Source: Gremmenia infestans (taxonomy: Eukaryota; Ascomycota; Leotiomycetes; Helotiales; Hamatocanthoscyphaceae). From it: 64,000 bases of DNA. Of the stretch, positions 20,752 to 31,603 are shown in pieces. The first letter of the stretch is position 1, and every line of letters starts with the position of its first letter. The position numbers and the translations under genes were made by a program. The stretch is taken from contig JAFEVB010000023.1 in assembly GCA_032629725.1 (NCBI GenBank), forward strand, positions 310,001 through 374,000. Direction: 5' to 3'. The notes below the pieces were generated by a model. It made no database searches. It was not told the DNA's origin and saw nothing but the letters and a program-made list of their open reading frames with translations.

Positions 20752-21617
20752 TCAAAATAAATCATTCGATTTGATCTTAGGGGAGATTTCGGCCCATCTC
20801 GTCCAAACTTCAGTTTCTTCATTCGGACGAGACAGGAATGGAAAATGAGAAGTATCAATATCTTCTACTACTCATTTGATCCCCGTTTTCTCTATCATAT
20901 ATGTTGAACAAACACCGGTACTGCCCTATCTTGCACACATTTCAAATATGCCAGCCTCCCCTAAAACCCCGGCTCTTGCCAGGCGGGGGGGCGTGAGGGT
21001 GTCTCGAACACGTTCACATCGTTCCTTCTATTGCGAGCGTTGTCGCGGTATCAAGATTGGAGTAGAAGATGTTAATAGGAGATGCGATTTGCCCGAGGCC
21101 GCAATAGACATATCCAAAATTTTATTGGTTAGTCTGAGATGCGCTGCGATGCTCTACTTTGTTTGCCTGGCCGGGCCCTGATGAGTGAGTGAACTTTTAC
21201 CTGGTCTCGCCGCAACCATGGTGGATCACTGCCACCCAGCATATCTATCAAATGTTCACCTTTGTGTACGAGCCAAGCGACACGCAATGCCAATGATGCC
21301 ACCCTTCTTGCCTGCTTTGGCTCTGAACGCGATACTGAGCCATACGCAGCAGCGCTTCCAGAGAACCCACCGTAGGAGTAGGTGAGCAGTACGACGTTCA
21401 TTCCTTGGTTTTCGGTTCGAGGCAATAGTACTTCTCGAACAGCTTGCGAATCTTCGGTGAGGGTTGCTATTAACGGTTCGGCAGAGCTCAGACTTGGATG
21501 GGCTAATATTAGGACTGGAAATTGGGCTGGTTTGAGGTCGTGTGCGAGGGTGTAATAGCATGAAGATGGATGCCACGCTCCTGGAATAATGAGAAATATA
21601 GGGCTAAACTCTGTCAT
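20752..21617 (-). pseudogene. Decayed alpha/beta-hydrolase gene
   Basis: Reads as one alpha/beta hydrolase broken across frames. From an ATG at 21617 come FLIIPGAWHPSSCYYTL, the strand-turn LLTYSYGGFSGSAAA (nucleophile elbow degraded: T-Y-S-Y-G-G) and WLVHKGEHLIDMLGG. A possible donor follows (GTAAAAG at about 21200). Next is ASPINIFYSNLDTATTLAIEGTM ending at a TGA (21014-21016). A different frame then gives FETPSRPPAWQEPGF, a TAG (20961-20963), GRLAYLKCVQDRAVPVFVQH and another stop (about 20895). A third frame gives EDIDTSHFPFLSRPNEETEVW (catalytic His region) to a stop at 20752. The blocks appear in the family's normal order. Some frame changes could be introns, but the in-frame TAG and the shift at about 21017 cannot be spliced away convincingly. 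Confidence 0.75.
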
Positions 21618-22876
21618 TATCTAGTGTTGCTCCCAGGAGACTAGCAGTTCTCAAAGCAATTGCCAAGCAATTGACTGGAATTCGAGGGCCATGTCCATCT
21701 GCTATAGCCTGGCGGAGAACATAATTAGACGCAGCCAAATACCGTTGGAAACCCAAAGCCCAAAGTCAGCCTGCAAAACGTGGTGGTGGAGTAAGGGCAA
21801 TGTCCTACCAGGCATTGAAAAGTGTAAGAAATCAAAGGACTGGCGAACTTAGGAATCTAAGGGGGGAGTTAATAGTCGAGTCGATGCTAATCCGGATTCG
21901 GTGCCGACACTCTACTTCGGATGGACACTCGCTTTACGAGTAGCACCTACCTCACAAACTGTTCCATGCGCCGCATTGCAGAGGAGCAACTTCCTCTTCT
22001 CCTCAACACAGCACCGTTAGCGACACGCACTTGCGCACCGCATACCTCAATGAAAGTTATACTCTAGCCTTATTTGCTTCTTTTTAGGAAAGTAGGAGGC
22101 ACTCGAGGTTCGATTTAAAGTCCGGGATTTTAAGCAGGATATGACTTCTCTGTCTGCAATTATCGAGTTACTCCGTAGGTAAGAGAAGAGTTCCTATAGA
22201 TGTTCCTAGTGGATAACTATGGCGGTAAATTCGAAATGGAACTTCGGATTATACCATTCTAACTTCATCTGATCGCTGGATATGAAGTTAATGCCGTGTC
22301 TCATCAGAGATCTTTAAGATCTTTTTTGATTCTTTAAGAGTAGTATCTTCTTTGATATAATTTTCCAACCAAGTGGAAGAGAAGATTATTTTGCTTGAAG
22401 GAGCGCTAGGCAAATTGTTATTCCGCCAGGGACCGTGCCCCCACCATGCGCATGTGTCCAGGTCATGTTTGGCTTATCTTACCACTTTCAGCTATTGAGA
22501 CCAGCCCCCAAGACAGGGGCACCAGGCTCGAGAGAGATCATTCTCTCAGCGGTTCCTCTTCCCCGGATCTCTGGGGCCCAAATTGTTTGTCAAATTTGCC
22601 CAAACCCAGCCATCTGATATCAGCTTCAGGTATTACCCTTGCCTCTTTTTCATTCGCACAGTTTGTCAAGTTCGTTCGCCCTGTATGCATGATATTATAG
22701 CTGCATAATGCAGTGTCGGTGAAGAGTTGCCAATCACCAAGAGTCACAGAATCATACACCCTATCCCACGAGGACAGATGTTCGTGGCCCAACTAACCCC
22801 TTCCCTTTCTCCCAATACCACCACCCATCACTGGCAAGTTTGGTGGGAACCCATGCCCAACGACTGAGGTGTTTAG
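21618..22876. other. Intergenic stretch, no gene seen
   Basis: 1.26 kb without a supportable gene. It is AT-rich around 22280-22400 with repeated GATCTTTAAGATCTTTTTTGAT words. The last 100 bases are the presumed promoter and 5' UTR of the RBR ligase gene. Confidence 0.5.
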
Positions 22877-25227
22877 GTGCGAAACGCTGGGATGGCAAAT
22901 TCACAAGCCGACGGGAAAAGGAGGGTGAGGCACCGCAGGGCACACAGCGAATTAAAAGATGAGAAAAAGCACAGGTCTCGTGGCAAAGGAAATGTTGCAC
23001 TCGAACCTTACGAGTCTGAAGTGGGGAGGATTAGGATAGAAAGGCTGGAGACCCAAAGGTCAACCGACAGAACCGCAGCGACTTCAAAGATGACCTCCGA
23101 ATCGTATGCAACACTACCAAGCCAAAGGAGTTCTACGAGCCATAGAAGGAGAAGGGTACATCATCGAAGTGGGGAAGAAACTTCCCACCGTATGCGAAGA
23201 AATTCCACTTCGGAAGACGACTCGACACATGTCTACAGAAACCCCGAATCCAAGTCGAAACAGTCTCGTATTCAGGTTGCAGAAAAGCAGGTACACAGCG
23301 ATGAGGAGTCTGGTGAGTCTGAACGGGAGGAGCGACAAACGCAGGCCGAGTCCGTGAAGGAGCGTCCTAGGAAGCGAAAGATCAAGATCGTATATATCAC
23401 CGAAGAGGACTATCAGTCCACCAAACCCAAAGAGCGAAAAGTGAGGGAGAAGAAACCACGAGATGATGACCACCAAGAAAGGGAGGGTTCTATTCGCAGA
23501 AGCAAGACACATCGCTCTCATCAGAAGGTCTCTGCGGAAGCGATACCTGCTTCGCCACCAAAAAGGTATGTCACTCGAGCTTTCTTATAGTACCTCAACT
23601 AATAGAGATATCACAGAAGCACTTCTACAAGAGAACCCGCCTCTACATCCCCGCACAGTCTACGGAGAAGCCATACTACGAGTTCACATATTCCATCTGT
23701 CAAGCAATATGCTCCGTCCCTTACCACTACAAATACGGCCAACAAGCGGTCGAGCTTTCTCGGGGGGTTCTTTACACCTGCACCTCAACCCCACCGGGAG
23801 CCTGAGAGACTGTAGGCACACTTTAGCACAATTCTTACACTTCTTACTGATTTTGTGTAGAGTTGAATGCTTGACATGTCTGTCGGATGATATACCAAGA
23901 TCGAGATCCGCAAAGTTAAAGTGTGGTCATCGCATGTGCCACTCATGTCTAAGGCGTATCTTTAAACTTTCAGTTACAGACCCTCAACACATGCCACCTA
24001 AATGTTGCACTGCAGACCACATACCCCTTAAGCATGTTGAAAAGCTATTCGATATCAATTTCAAGAAAACCTGGAACCATAAGTTCCAGGAATACTCTAC
24101 AAAGAATCGTATATACTGTCCCGCCCGAAGATGTGGCGAGTGGATCAAACCTGGAAGCATGCATAGGGAGGACGGGAAAAAATATGGCAAGTGTAGTCGA
24201 TGTAAGACCAAAGTCTGCTGTTCGTGTAACGGCAAATGGCATGGGTCAAGAGATTGTCCCAACGATGAGGAGACCAACAGGCTTCTTGAAACAGCCAAAC
24301 AAGCCGGGTGGCAGCGATGTTATAACTGCAGGACGATGGTCGAACTGAAGGAAGGCTGCAACCATATGACTTGGTAAGTCTTAGAGTTTTCATGACTCCG
24401 AAGCTAAGCTAATGCCTTCCAGTCACTGTACCGCTGAGTTCTGTATGATTTGTGGCCTCAAGTGGAAATCTTGTAACTGTCCATGGTTCAATTACGATGC
24501 CGTAGAAGCAGATCGACTTCAGCACATGCAGGTTCCAGAACCTGTGCGGAACGAAGAGGTGCCACCGCCTCCTCATCGACTGCAGCGTCCTCGCAGGCCG
24601 AGGCCAAATACTTATCTTGAAGAAATAAATGATCGTCGTCGGCAAGAACGACTGGATGAGGAAATGGCTCGTCGTCTTCAAACAGTTTCTATCGGTGACA
24701 ACGATGATTACCAAGGAGGGATAGGTGATATCCATGGCATTGGCAATGGTGCAGACCATTTCATGAATCAGGACTATATCAGAGCGGCACACAACATCTT
24801 GACCGGGACATTCGACCAAGCTACAGCCGCCGCTAATTATGTTATGGGAGTAGCTCAGGCAAGAGGGGCGCCTCCACCACCGCAGCCAGGACCTCGAAGA
24901 ATGTCAGGTCGATATCCCGTGCCTGTCAGAGCCCCATCGCCACCACTACTGAGGACCAATTCAGCACGAGAGGAAGCGTACAACTCGGCTTCAAGTACTA
25001 GACCCTCGGAACGGATTTTACCCCGGAGAACCAGAACTGATCACGAGAGTGAGGCTGCTGTACATGCACCTGTTGGAAACATACCCCAGAGGTCCGTTTC
25101 TTCCAGAACCCCACGAGTGTCTGTGCTTGCTGGCCTTGGAGGTAGGGGCAACAACAGAGTCCACGCTTGGAGGTCATACGTTGAACCTGGAGTCACACCT
25201 GAGGAAGGTATGTTATCAGTAGTATAG
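22877..25227 (+). CDS. RBR-type E3 ubiquitin ligase (RING-IBR-RING)
   Basis: Four exons, about 733 aa: 22877-23565, 23617-23811, 23861-24373, 24423-25227; introns of 51, 49 and 49 bp join in frame. The first ~300 residues are disordered, basic and Ser-rich (KRRVRHRR, SHRRRRVHHR). RING1: ECLTCLSDDIPRSRSAKLKCGHRMCHSCL, then CC around PPKCC. The IBR has YCPARRCGEWI, CSRCKTKVCCSCNGKWH and DCPNDEE. RING2 begins WQRCYNCRTMVELKEGCNHMTCHC, where the CNHMTC Cys is the expected catalytic thioester residue, and closes with CMICGLKWKSCNC. The C-terminal third is Pro/Arg-rich. The start may be the inner ATG at 22892. A GTATGT donor at about 25208 would allow one more exon into the open frame ending at 25427, so the last residues are uncertain. 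Confidence 0.88.
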
Positions 25228-25886
25228 CATTGTTCTTGGCCAAAGCATCAAGGCGACATCCTGAAATGAAACCGCTCCTGCCATGGCTGGTACCGTATTT
25301 GATGGGCTACAGCTCTGAAATCGGATCTACGAATAAGTACCCTCAAGCCCTCGCCAAAGTTTTGGACAACAACGATGAAGAGTTCGAAGGGACGGTTTAT
25401 TACTTATCACGTGTATATATATTGTGAATACTCTACTTAGGAGGGGCTCTTTGGATCAGCCACGCAGGCTAATCACACGATACTTGTAATTACGACCATT
25501 TTCTGGACATAAGATACCATTTAATTATCGACAGTACAAATGAATTATAGATACCTCTTGAATCCTATCAAAGAATCACAGGTATTGTCAAAGTGACTTA
25601 TTTGGGCGTCAATACAGCCACACATCGTCATAGTACGGATATCGGGAACTATCGATAAGAAATCAATGCGAGGATCCATTCTTTTATCCAAAGACCGGTG
25701 AAGCTTTATAAAACAAAGCTTCTTCTTCTTATTGAAGACAGACTTAAGAGTCCAATCCAAACTTCTCCTACGTTCTCACGACTCAATATGCTCTTACTCT
25801 TATGACAATAGTCTGCCAAGCCTCAACATATACTTACCCCACGTCGAGGCATCTTCGCCAGACGCGCCATCCAAATCTCCCCCAAC
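25228..25886. other. Intergenic stretch; possible extra 3' exon of the RBR gene
   Basis: The first 200 bases stay open in one plus frame to 25427 (ASRRHPEMKPLLPWLVPYLMGYSSE...), reachable by splicing from about 25208. The rest is spacer and the promoter of the lipase gene. Confidence 0.4.
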
Positions 25887-28800
25887 ATGTTGCTTCTCTA
25901 CCAAACAGGCAGCGTCAAAATCGGCGAAGTAGTCCGCTACACAGTCACCTACACTCCGGCACACGATCGAATTCTTCCCTCCCCAGCAAGCCTACACCTC
26001 AAGATTAAGAACAGCTCTGCCATCGCCCTACGCGCAGCCTTCATCCACGGCCCCTACACCCTCTACGCAGCCGCTTACCCCGCCTCCTTCCACCCAGACT
26101 CCAAGTTCGAAACCTCGCGCACACACGGCGTGCCGGAATTCGAACCATATCTAAAAGCAGGGGGAACGTTCACGACTCAGTTGCTCGTTCCTGAGGATGT
26201 GCGCGAGGGCGCGGGTAGTGCGGATAGAGATGGGGCCAGTGTCAGTTGGATTATAGAGGTGTCGAGTCAGGTCGTATTCTCAACTTCTGCCGCGGTGCAT
26301 TACGAGATTCTGTTGGCGAGGGATGAGAAGAGTTTAGGCTTGGGCTTTGCTAGTAGTCTAACTGGAGGTAGTAATGCTATTCCCACGCCGGGACAAGTTA
26401 GTGATCACCAGCAGAGTCAGGGGGCCAAGGATGGACATCACAGCGCGCAGCCTAAGGGGGTGTTCTCGAAGGCTATTACGGTGAGGGTGGATGATACTGC
26501 CAGTCTGTGGAATACGCCGCCTTTGCCGCAGTGGGATGATGCGGGAAAGGAGAGGGGCAAGAAGAAGACTCAGGATGCGCCGGTTGAGAGCGTTATGGAT
26601 GATAAGGCGGATAAGAAAAAGGAACATAGGTCGAAGAGACAGAAGAAAGTGCATTTGGTGATCTTGACCCATGGGTTGCATAGTAATCTGGGGTCAGATA
26701 TGCTGTATATGAAAGAAAGCATAGATGCTTCTGCTAAGCAGGCAAAGATAGATGCTAGGAAAAGAAGGGCGGAGAGGCGCAAGGAAGAGGAAGCAAAGGC
26801 GGCAAAAGCAGGCGAGAATGCTGACGAGCATCATGATGTTGAGCGTAAGAACGACGAGGGAGAAATGAAACACCCATCCGACCAGCATGAAGAAAACCTG
26901 GACGAAGATGAAGATGAAGAGGAGATTATCGTCAGGGGATTCTCGGGAAATGCCACCCGGACAGAAAGGGGGATCAAATACCTTGGAAAACGGCTTGCCA
27001 AATATGTTTTGGCTGTGACTTACCCCGATCAACCTTACCGGAGTATCGCGAAGAAGGCATCTTCTAAAGCTCTCCCGCGTGCTGTGACTCTAAATCACCA
27101 ATCTGCTGGGGATGAGGGCCCCTCAACCCACAAGCACAGCACTATCCACAAGGAACCCAACGACGACAAAACCCGAGCGTACAAAATTACCAGTATCAGT
27201 TTCATTGCACACTCTCTTGGTGGATTGACACAGACATATGCTGTAGGATATATTCAAAAACATTCCCCACAATTCTTCGATATCATCAAGCCGATAAATT
27301 TCATAAGTCTCGCATCCCCCTTTTTGGGACTTAGCAACGAGAACCCACTTTATGTCAAGTTTGCACTTGACTTTGGGCTTGTGGGACGTACAGGTCAAGA
27401 TCTTGGACTTACTTGGAGAGCACCCACGATTGCAAGAAGTGGATGGGGTGCGATTGTTGGTGGTATTGGAGACAACGCCCAGAAGAAGATTGACGGTCAG
27501 ACTTCTCCTGAGTCGAAGCCGCTTCTTAGGATTCTGCCTACCGGGCCAGCGCATACTGTACTGAAGAAGTTCAGGAATAGGACTGTCTATTCAAATGTAG
27601 TAAATGACGGTATTGTGCCTTTGCGCACAAGTTGTTTACTTTTCTTGGACTGGCAGGGCCTAGGCCGTGTTGAGAAGGCCGTGAGAGAGAATGGGCTGGT
27701 TGGAACAATGGCTAACTGGGGATGGGCTGAGATTACCGGCCAAAACACTGTCTCGCCCATAGGCCGTTCTTTTTCAGGGAGCGGAAATGCTAGCGACAGT
27801 GAGACTCCAGGGCTCAATACCCCTACAAGACAAGGCCATGGAGCCGAAGTGCCCCAGCCTGATCTTGATGCCATTGATGATGATAATCGAAGTCTGCGTA
27901 GTCTTACGAACACCAATGAACCTCCCAACTCGACCGATGGTAGTGATTCCGGTGGTCTAGATGTTACCTCTCACTCCCAAACAACCGGTAATGGTGGTGC
28001 GTTGGCAAGTATTGTCAAGTTCTTCCAGCCCAGTTCGTCGAATCCATCACCGAAGTCACACAACCATTCGCCAAAACAAACAAAAATTTACAAGCGCAGT
28101 CAAACACTACCCGTAGATAGTGAATCCTCGGTTCCGAGCATTCAGAAACAGCCTTCTTCTCCGCAAGCCCGTGGAAAAGCAACTACGGGCGACTCAGGGC
28201 CAGAAAACCCTGAAGGTCTCTCAGCTCCCCCAAAGACTACCTTCTTCGAATCTGCAGGCGATCTCCTGAAAGCTCCTTTGCCAACAGTAGAATTCCTCGT
28301 AAATCCGGAGTCGCGCTCTCGGACCATCTTCCACGATCGTGTCTATCACCCTTCCGATATCCCTCCCCCACCACTTAAGAAACGCCCAAGTGGCGGCTCT
28401 CTTATGACGCGTCGCCGCTCTGCTTCACAAATCAGCTCCTCCGATATCCCCAACCCAGGCGTACCTCATACAGAAAGCATCTTATCTACCCGCGATTACG
28501 ACGATACCAAGCACACAAATCCAGACAAAGACCCTCTCGACGTCGTTGACGGTAGTGCAATGAAAGTGGAAGAAAAGATCGCTCGTGCCTATCATCGTGA
28601 CCTCTCATGGCGGAAGGTTCTCGTGCGTCTAGAACCAGATGCTCACAACAACATGATCGTGCGTCGTATGTTCGCCAATGCCTATGGCTGGCCCGTCATT
28701 AAGCATCTATGCGACACGCACTTCTCCGACTCCGCAGAAGCCAACACACCTGACTCGGATGAATCCAATGAAGAGCGCGCGAAAGACGAAAACGAAGCGC

Positions 28801-29315
28801 CGGATAAGGACGGTCGAGAGACGAACAAGAAGAACGAGTCGAATCGTATGCTGAGTTCCGAAGACCGTACGGATTCTGAAGCCCGCGAAGCGTCAGACGA
28901 AGTCTCTGCCTTGAATCTGAAAGCTAAACCCAACAGTATGGCGAAAGCGCTTTCGGGTAACAAGAAAGAACGGCCGACTTATGAACGTACGGGTACTGAT
29001 AGCGAAGCGTGGAGTGAGAGAGATTGGGCGGATAGCGGGGAAGATAGTGAGGATGAAGAGGATCAGAAGAAGAGTGGTGAGGGCGAACGGAAGTGGAACT
29101 GGACAGAGGCGATTGCTGGGCGGGGAGCGACGAGCCCGAAGGGGACGGGGAAGAATGAGATTGATGCTTTCCTTGGGAAGGGGAGTGTGCAGGCGCAGCA
29201 GCAAAGCCAGCTGGAGAGTGATGCAGCAGCGGCCAGAGTGGTGAGTGGTGAGGCAGCGGGTATGGGTGTTGGGCTAGGACAGACGCATTCCGATGACGAT
29301 ATTGGAAAGAAATGA
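25887..29315 (+). CDS. ROG1-type lipase/serine esterase (DUF676)
   Basis: Intronless ORF of 1142 aa. N-terminus LYQTGSVKIGEVVRYTVTYTP and FIHGPYTLYAAAYP with FEPYLKAGG is the extra N-terminal domain of filamentous-fungal members. The DUF676 hydrolase begins near residue 255 (KKVHLVILTHGLHSNLGSDMLY), is interrupted by a long charged coiled insert (KQAKIDARKRRAERRKEEE...) and resumes at residue 340 with IVRGFSGNATRTERGIKYLGKRLA. The nucleophile elbow is FIAHSLGGLTQTYA (A-H-S-L-G), then FISLASPFLGLSNEN and NVVNDGIVPLRTSCLLFLDW. The C-terminal ~550 residues are largely disordered, with a conserved island (AYHRDLSWRKVLVRLEPDAHNNMIVRRMFANAYGWPVIKHL). Yeast Rog1 hydrolyses monoacylglycerols. Substrate here is not shown. 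A short upstream exon could supply the true start. Confidence 0.85.
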   Translation: MLLLYQTGSVKIGEVVRYTVTYTPAHDRILPSPASLHLKIKNSSAIALRAAFIHGPYTLYAAAYPASFHPDSKFETSRTHGVPEFEPYLKAGGTFTTQLLVPEDVREGAGSADRDGASVSWIIEVSSQVVFSTSAAVHYEILLARDEKSLGLGFASSLTGGSNAIPTPGQVSDHQQSQGAKDGHHSAQPKGVFSKAITVRVDDTASLWNTPPLPQWDDAGKERGKKKTQDAPVESVMDDKADKKKEHRSKRQKKVHLVILTHGLHSNLGSDMLYMKESIDASAKQAKIDARKRRAERRKEEEAKAAKAGENADEHHDVERKNDEGEMKHPSDQHEENLDEDEDEEEIIVRGFSGNATRTERGIKYLGKRLAKYVLAVTYPDQPYRSIAKKASSKALPRAVTLNHQSAGDEGPSTHKHSTIHKEPNDDKTRAYKITSISFIAHSLGGLTQTYAVGYIQKHSPQFFDIIKPINFISLASPFLGLSNENPLYVKFALDFGLVGRTGQDLGLTWRAPTIARSGWGAIVGGIGDNAQKKIDGQTSPESKPLLRILPTGPAHTVLKKFRNRTVYSNVVNDGIVPLRTSCLLFLDWQGLGRVEKAVRENGLVGTMANWGWAEITGQNTVSPIGRSFSGSGNASDSETPGLNTPTRQGHGAEVPQPDLDAIDDDNRSLRSLTNTNEPPNSTDGSDSGGLDVTSHSQTTGNGGALASIVKFFQPSSSNPSPKSHNHSPKQTKIYKRSQTLPVDSESSVPSIQKQPSSPQARGKATTGDSGPENPEGLSAPPKTTFFESAGDLLKAPLPTVEFLVNPESRSRTIFHDRVYHPSDIPPPPLKKRPSGGSLMTRRRSASQISSSDIPNPGVPHTESILSTRDYDDTKHTNPDKDPLDVVDGSAMKVEEKIARAYHRDLSWRKVLVRLEPDAHNNMIVRRMFANAYGWPVIKHLCDTHFSDSAEANTPDSDESNEERAKDENEAPDKDGRETNKKNESNRMLSSEDRTDSEAREASDEVSALNLKAKPNSMAKALSGNKKERPTYERTGTDSEAWSERDWADSGEDSEDEEDQKKSGEGERKWNWTEAIAGRGATSPKGTGKNEIDAFLGKGSVQAQQQSQLESDAAAARVVSGEAAGMGVGLGQTHSDDDIGKK

Positions 29316-29978
29316 TGATAGACGAGGCAGGTGTTGGAGAAGCGGATAGATAATATACCTGCATTTATGATACTAGGAAGACGAAAGGAAAAACCACCGA
29401 AATTTAGCTATAGTAATCCACACGTTAATGTTAATGCACGTACGTAATGCAACGTTATGAATATTGCAATTATTCTAGCACTCTACTCTATAAGAGAGGT
29501 GTTATATGTATTCACATGAGAATAACCTGGCCTCTTCACTCACCAGCTCTGAATAATACTTAGGTGCTAGATTCTTCTATGACAAACATACTTACTTATT
29601 CACCAACTGATAAGAATAGTTAATCAAGAAGGTCGTTAATATTAGTATTATTAACTCGATTCCGAGGTTCTACATTCGCATCCGTTTACTCGTATTACTT
29701 TCTCGATCACGGCCCCTTGCTTACTTACAACCTACTTAAACGAGTCTTGTTACATTACGCGCGCGGAGGAAGAGGGTGAAGATATATCTGGCTTTTAGGG
29801 TGGGAATGGAAATGGGAAGGAGGCGGTTGGGGGGCTTTATCCTTGAAATAAATATGTTGCTGGCATTTGCAGAGATTCAAAGCTGGTGGTGTTTGAAATG
29901 TTGGACGTGTGATATAACGTAAGATATGCTGGATATTGGAGTAGATGAGTAGGAGGGGGAGAATTTGGGAATACATTT
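29316..29978. other. Intergenic stretch, no gene seen
   Basis: AT-rich spacer between convergent genes. Only low-complexity ORFs are present. Confidence 0.5.
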
Positions 29979-30136
29979 GGTTTATTGGGTTCTAGAGCAT
30001 TTTCTTCTTCTACTTCTTCTTTAAACGCAATCTCAAGTGCACTATGTAGGCTCACCGAATCTGGTTCATTGGTTCCTATAGCAGTTTCTTCTTCTTCTTC
30101 AAACCACAATCTCAAGTGTACCATGTAGGCTCAGGG
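29979..30136. repeat. 84-bp tandem duplication over the last exon of the SfnB-like gene
   Basis: Two units at about 29979-30053 and 30063-30136 share GGTTYATTGG, a CTTCTT run, CAATCTCAAGTG and ATGTAGGCTCA. The second unit contains the terminal exon (PEPTWYT and stop) of the neighbouring gene. The first is its degenerate downstream copy, in which the Trp codon reads TAG on the minus strand. Confidence 0.6.
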
Positions 30137-31603
30137 ATCTGCGTAGGCAAAATCAGCATTCAGCACACTCGATTTTCCCAGACAAGAAAGGATCAAACTC
30201 ACCTTATCCAGCAACGCAAACTCACCCACCTCCCTATTCTTATACGCCACGGGATCATGCAACGAATGCGTTCTGATATCCCTCCAGAACCGATCCAAGC
30301 CGACCTTCTTCCCCGTCGCCCGACTCCCCGTAACCTCAAACACCCCTGCCGTAACCCGCAGCCCCTCCTCCGTAGTCACAATCTTGGTACTCGCAACCCA
30401 CTCCGCCAGCTCCCCCCTCTCCCTCTCGCTCACCCCGCGATCCTGCCCATGCTTGGCATATATGCCCGCCGTCTCCTCACCAGCGCGATCAACCAGTGCT
30501 TCGGCAGCTCGCAGGTGCGCGAAGAAGTTCCCGTAGCGTTCGAGCACGTAGAATTCCTCGCTGGCTGACGTCTTGTTGTCGCCGCCGTACGGCCAGGCAC
30601 GCGTCGACGTCTTGGTGTAGTTTGTGGCGAATTGCAACGAGCCAAGCGCGATGCCCAGGTAGAAGTTGGAGAAGACGAGCTGGATTGTGGGGAGCAGGAG
30701 CGTGGCGAAGGGGATGGAGAGGATGGCGGGGTTGGGCTTGCGGGTTACGATGTCCCAGCCTAAAGCGTTGACCCAGGGGACTTTTACTTGGGAGATTTTA
30801 ATGCTGCCAGATTCTGTGAGGCGGAGGCCGACGTTGTTCCAGTTGTGCTTTTAGGTGGATTAGAAGTGAGGGCATGAAAGGGAGGGGAAGGACTTACAGC
30901 AAAGGTGATGCCATCTTGGACGGTGGTCACGAAGGCGAAGATGTGGTCTTGGGTGCCTTCTAGAACTCCTTCCAGGACGGTCAGATCTGAGACTACGCCA
31001 CCAGTGTTGAAGTGTTTCTGGCCGTCGAAGATGAGGTGGTCTCCTTGATTAGTGATTCTAAGGTCATTGTCACGAGGATTGACAGCTCCTAGATGCCACC
31101 AAATCAGAATTGATCCGTAAGAAGTGCCTATTTTACTTACCGCCGATGAAGTAATTATTCTCAATAATCGTCTTCTGGAATCTATCCTTCTGCTCATTAG
31201 TGCCCACAAGATTCGCCGTGGTAGACCACAGCAAGTGGTATCCCAATAACATGCCAATGCTGCCGTCACCCTTTGCGACTTCTCTGATAGCCTTGAATGC
31301 AACATCCCAGCCCTGTCCACCACCTCCAAATGCCTTGGGTCCGAGGAGCTTCAGAAGTCCCGAACTCTTCAGCAATGCAATTTCCGCACGTGGAGTCTTG
31401 TTCTCGTCATCTCTAGCTGGGGCATCCTCAGCAAGGATTTCAGAAACACGGCGAGCTCGCTCGAGCCAGCCTTCAGTGGTGCTTGGAAGTCCATCACTGG
31501 TGAACTTTTGGTGGTGTATGTCGTAGACCGCGGGGTCGGAGGATGGGTGTGGATTTTCTTTGTGGAACACACTGGTGACTGCTCCAGTGAGGGAAGAAGC
31601 CAT
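30112..31603 (-). CDS. Acyl-CoA dehydrogenase-fold flavin monooxygenase, SfnB/DszC-like
   Basis: Four exons, 441 aa: 31603-31141, 31088-30898, 30847-30203, 30138-30112; introns 52, 50 and 64 bp, all GT-AG and in phase. The start MASSLTGAVTSV is preferred to an upstream in-frame ATG at 31672. Acyl-CoA dehydrogenase fold: ALLKSSGLLKLLGPKAFGG, REVAKGDGSIGMLLGYHLLW, NYFIGGAVNPRDNDL, HLIFDGQKHFNTGG (FMN/FAD binding middle domain), WNNVGLRLTESGSIKI, and helical C-domain ERYGNFFAHLRAAEALV, TSRATGKKVGLDRFWRDIRTHSLHDPVAYK. No acyl-CoA catalytic Glu pattern was seen. This matches the DszC/TdsC/SfnB group that oxidises organosulfur compounds with reduced flavin, as in 'thermophilic desulfurizing enzyme' annotations. 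Its context, 3.4 kb from an SfnG-like gene, supports sulfur scavenging. The tail PEPTWYT is a typical ending. Confidence 0.85.

Noticed and set aside
28893..29364. Antisense ORFs over the lipase 3' end and similar ORFs inside the GRAM-VASt gene
   Set aside because: Overlap well-supported coding sequence on the other strand and show only the composition expected of shadows.
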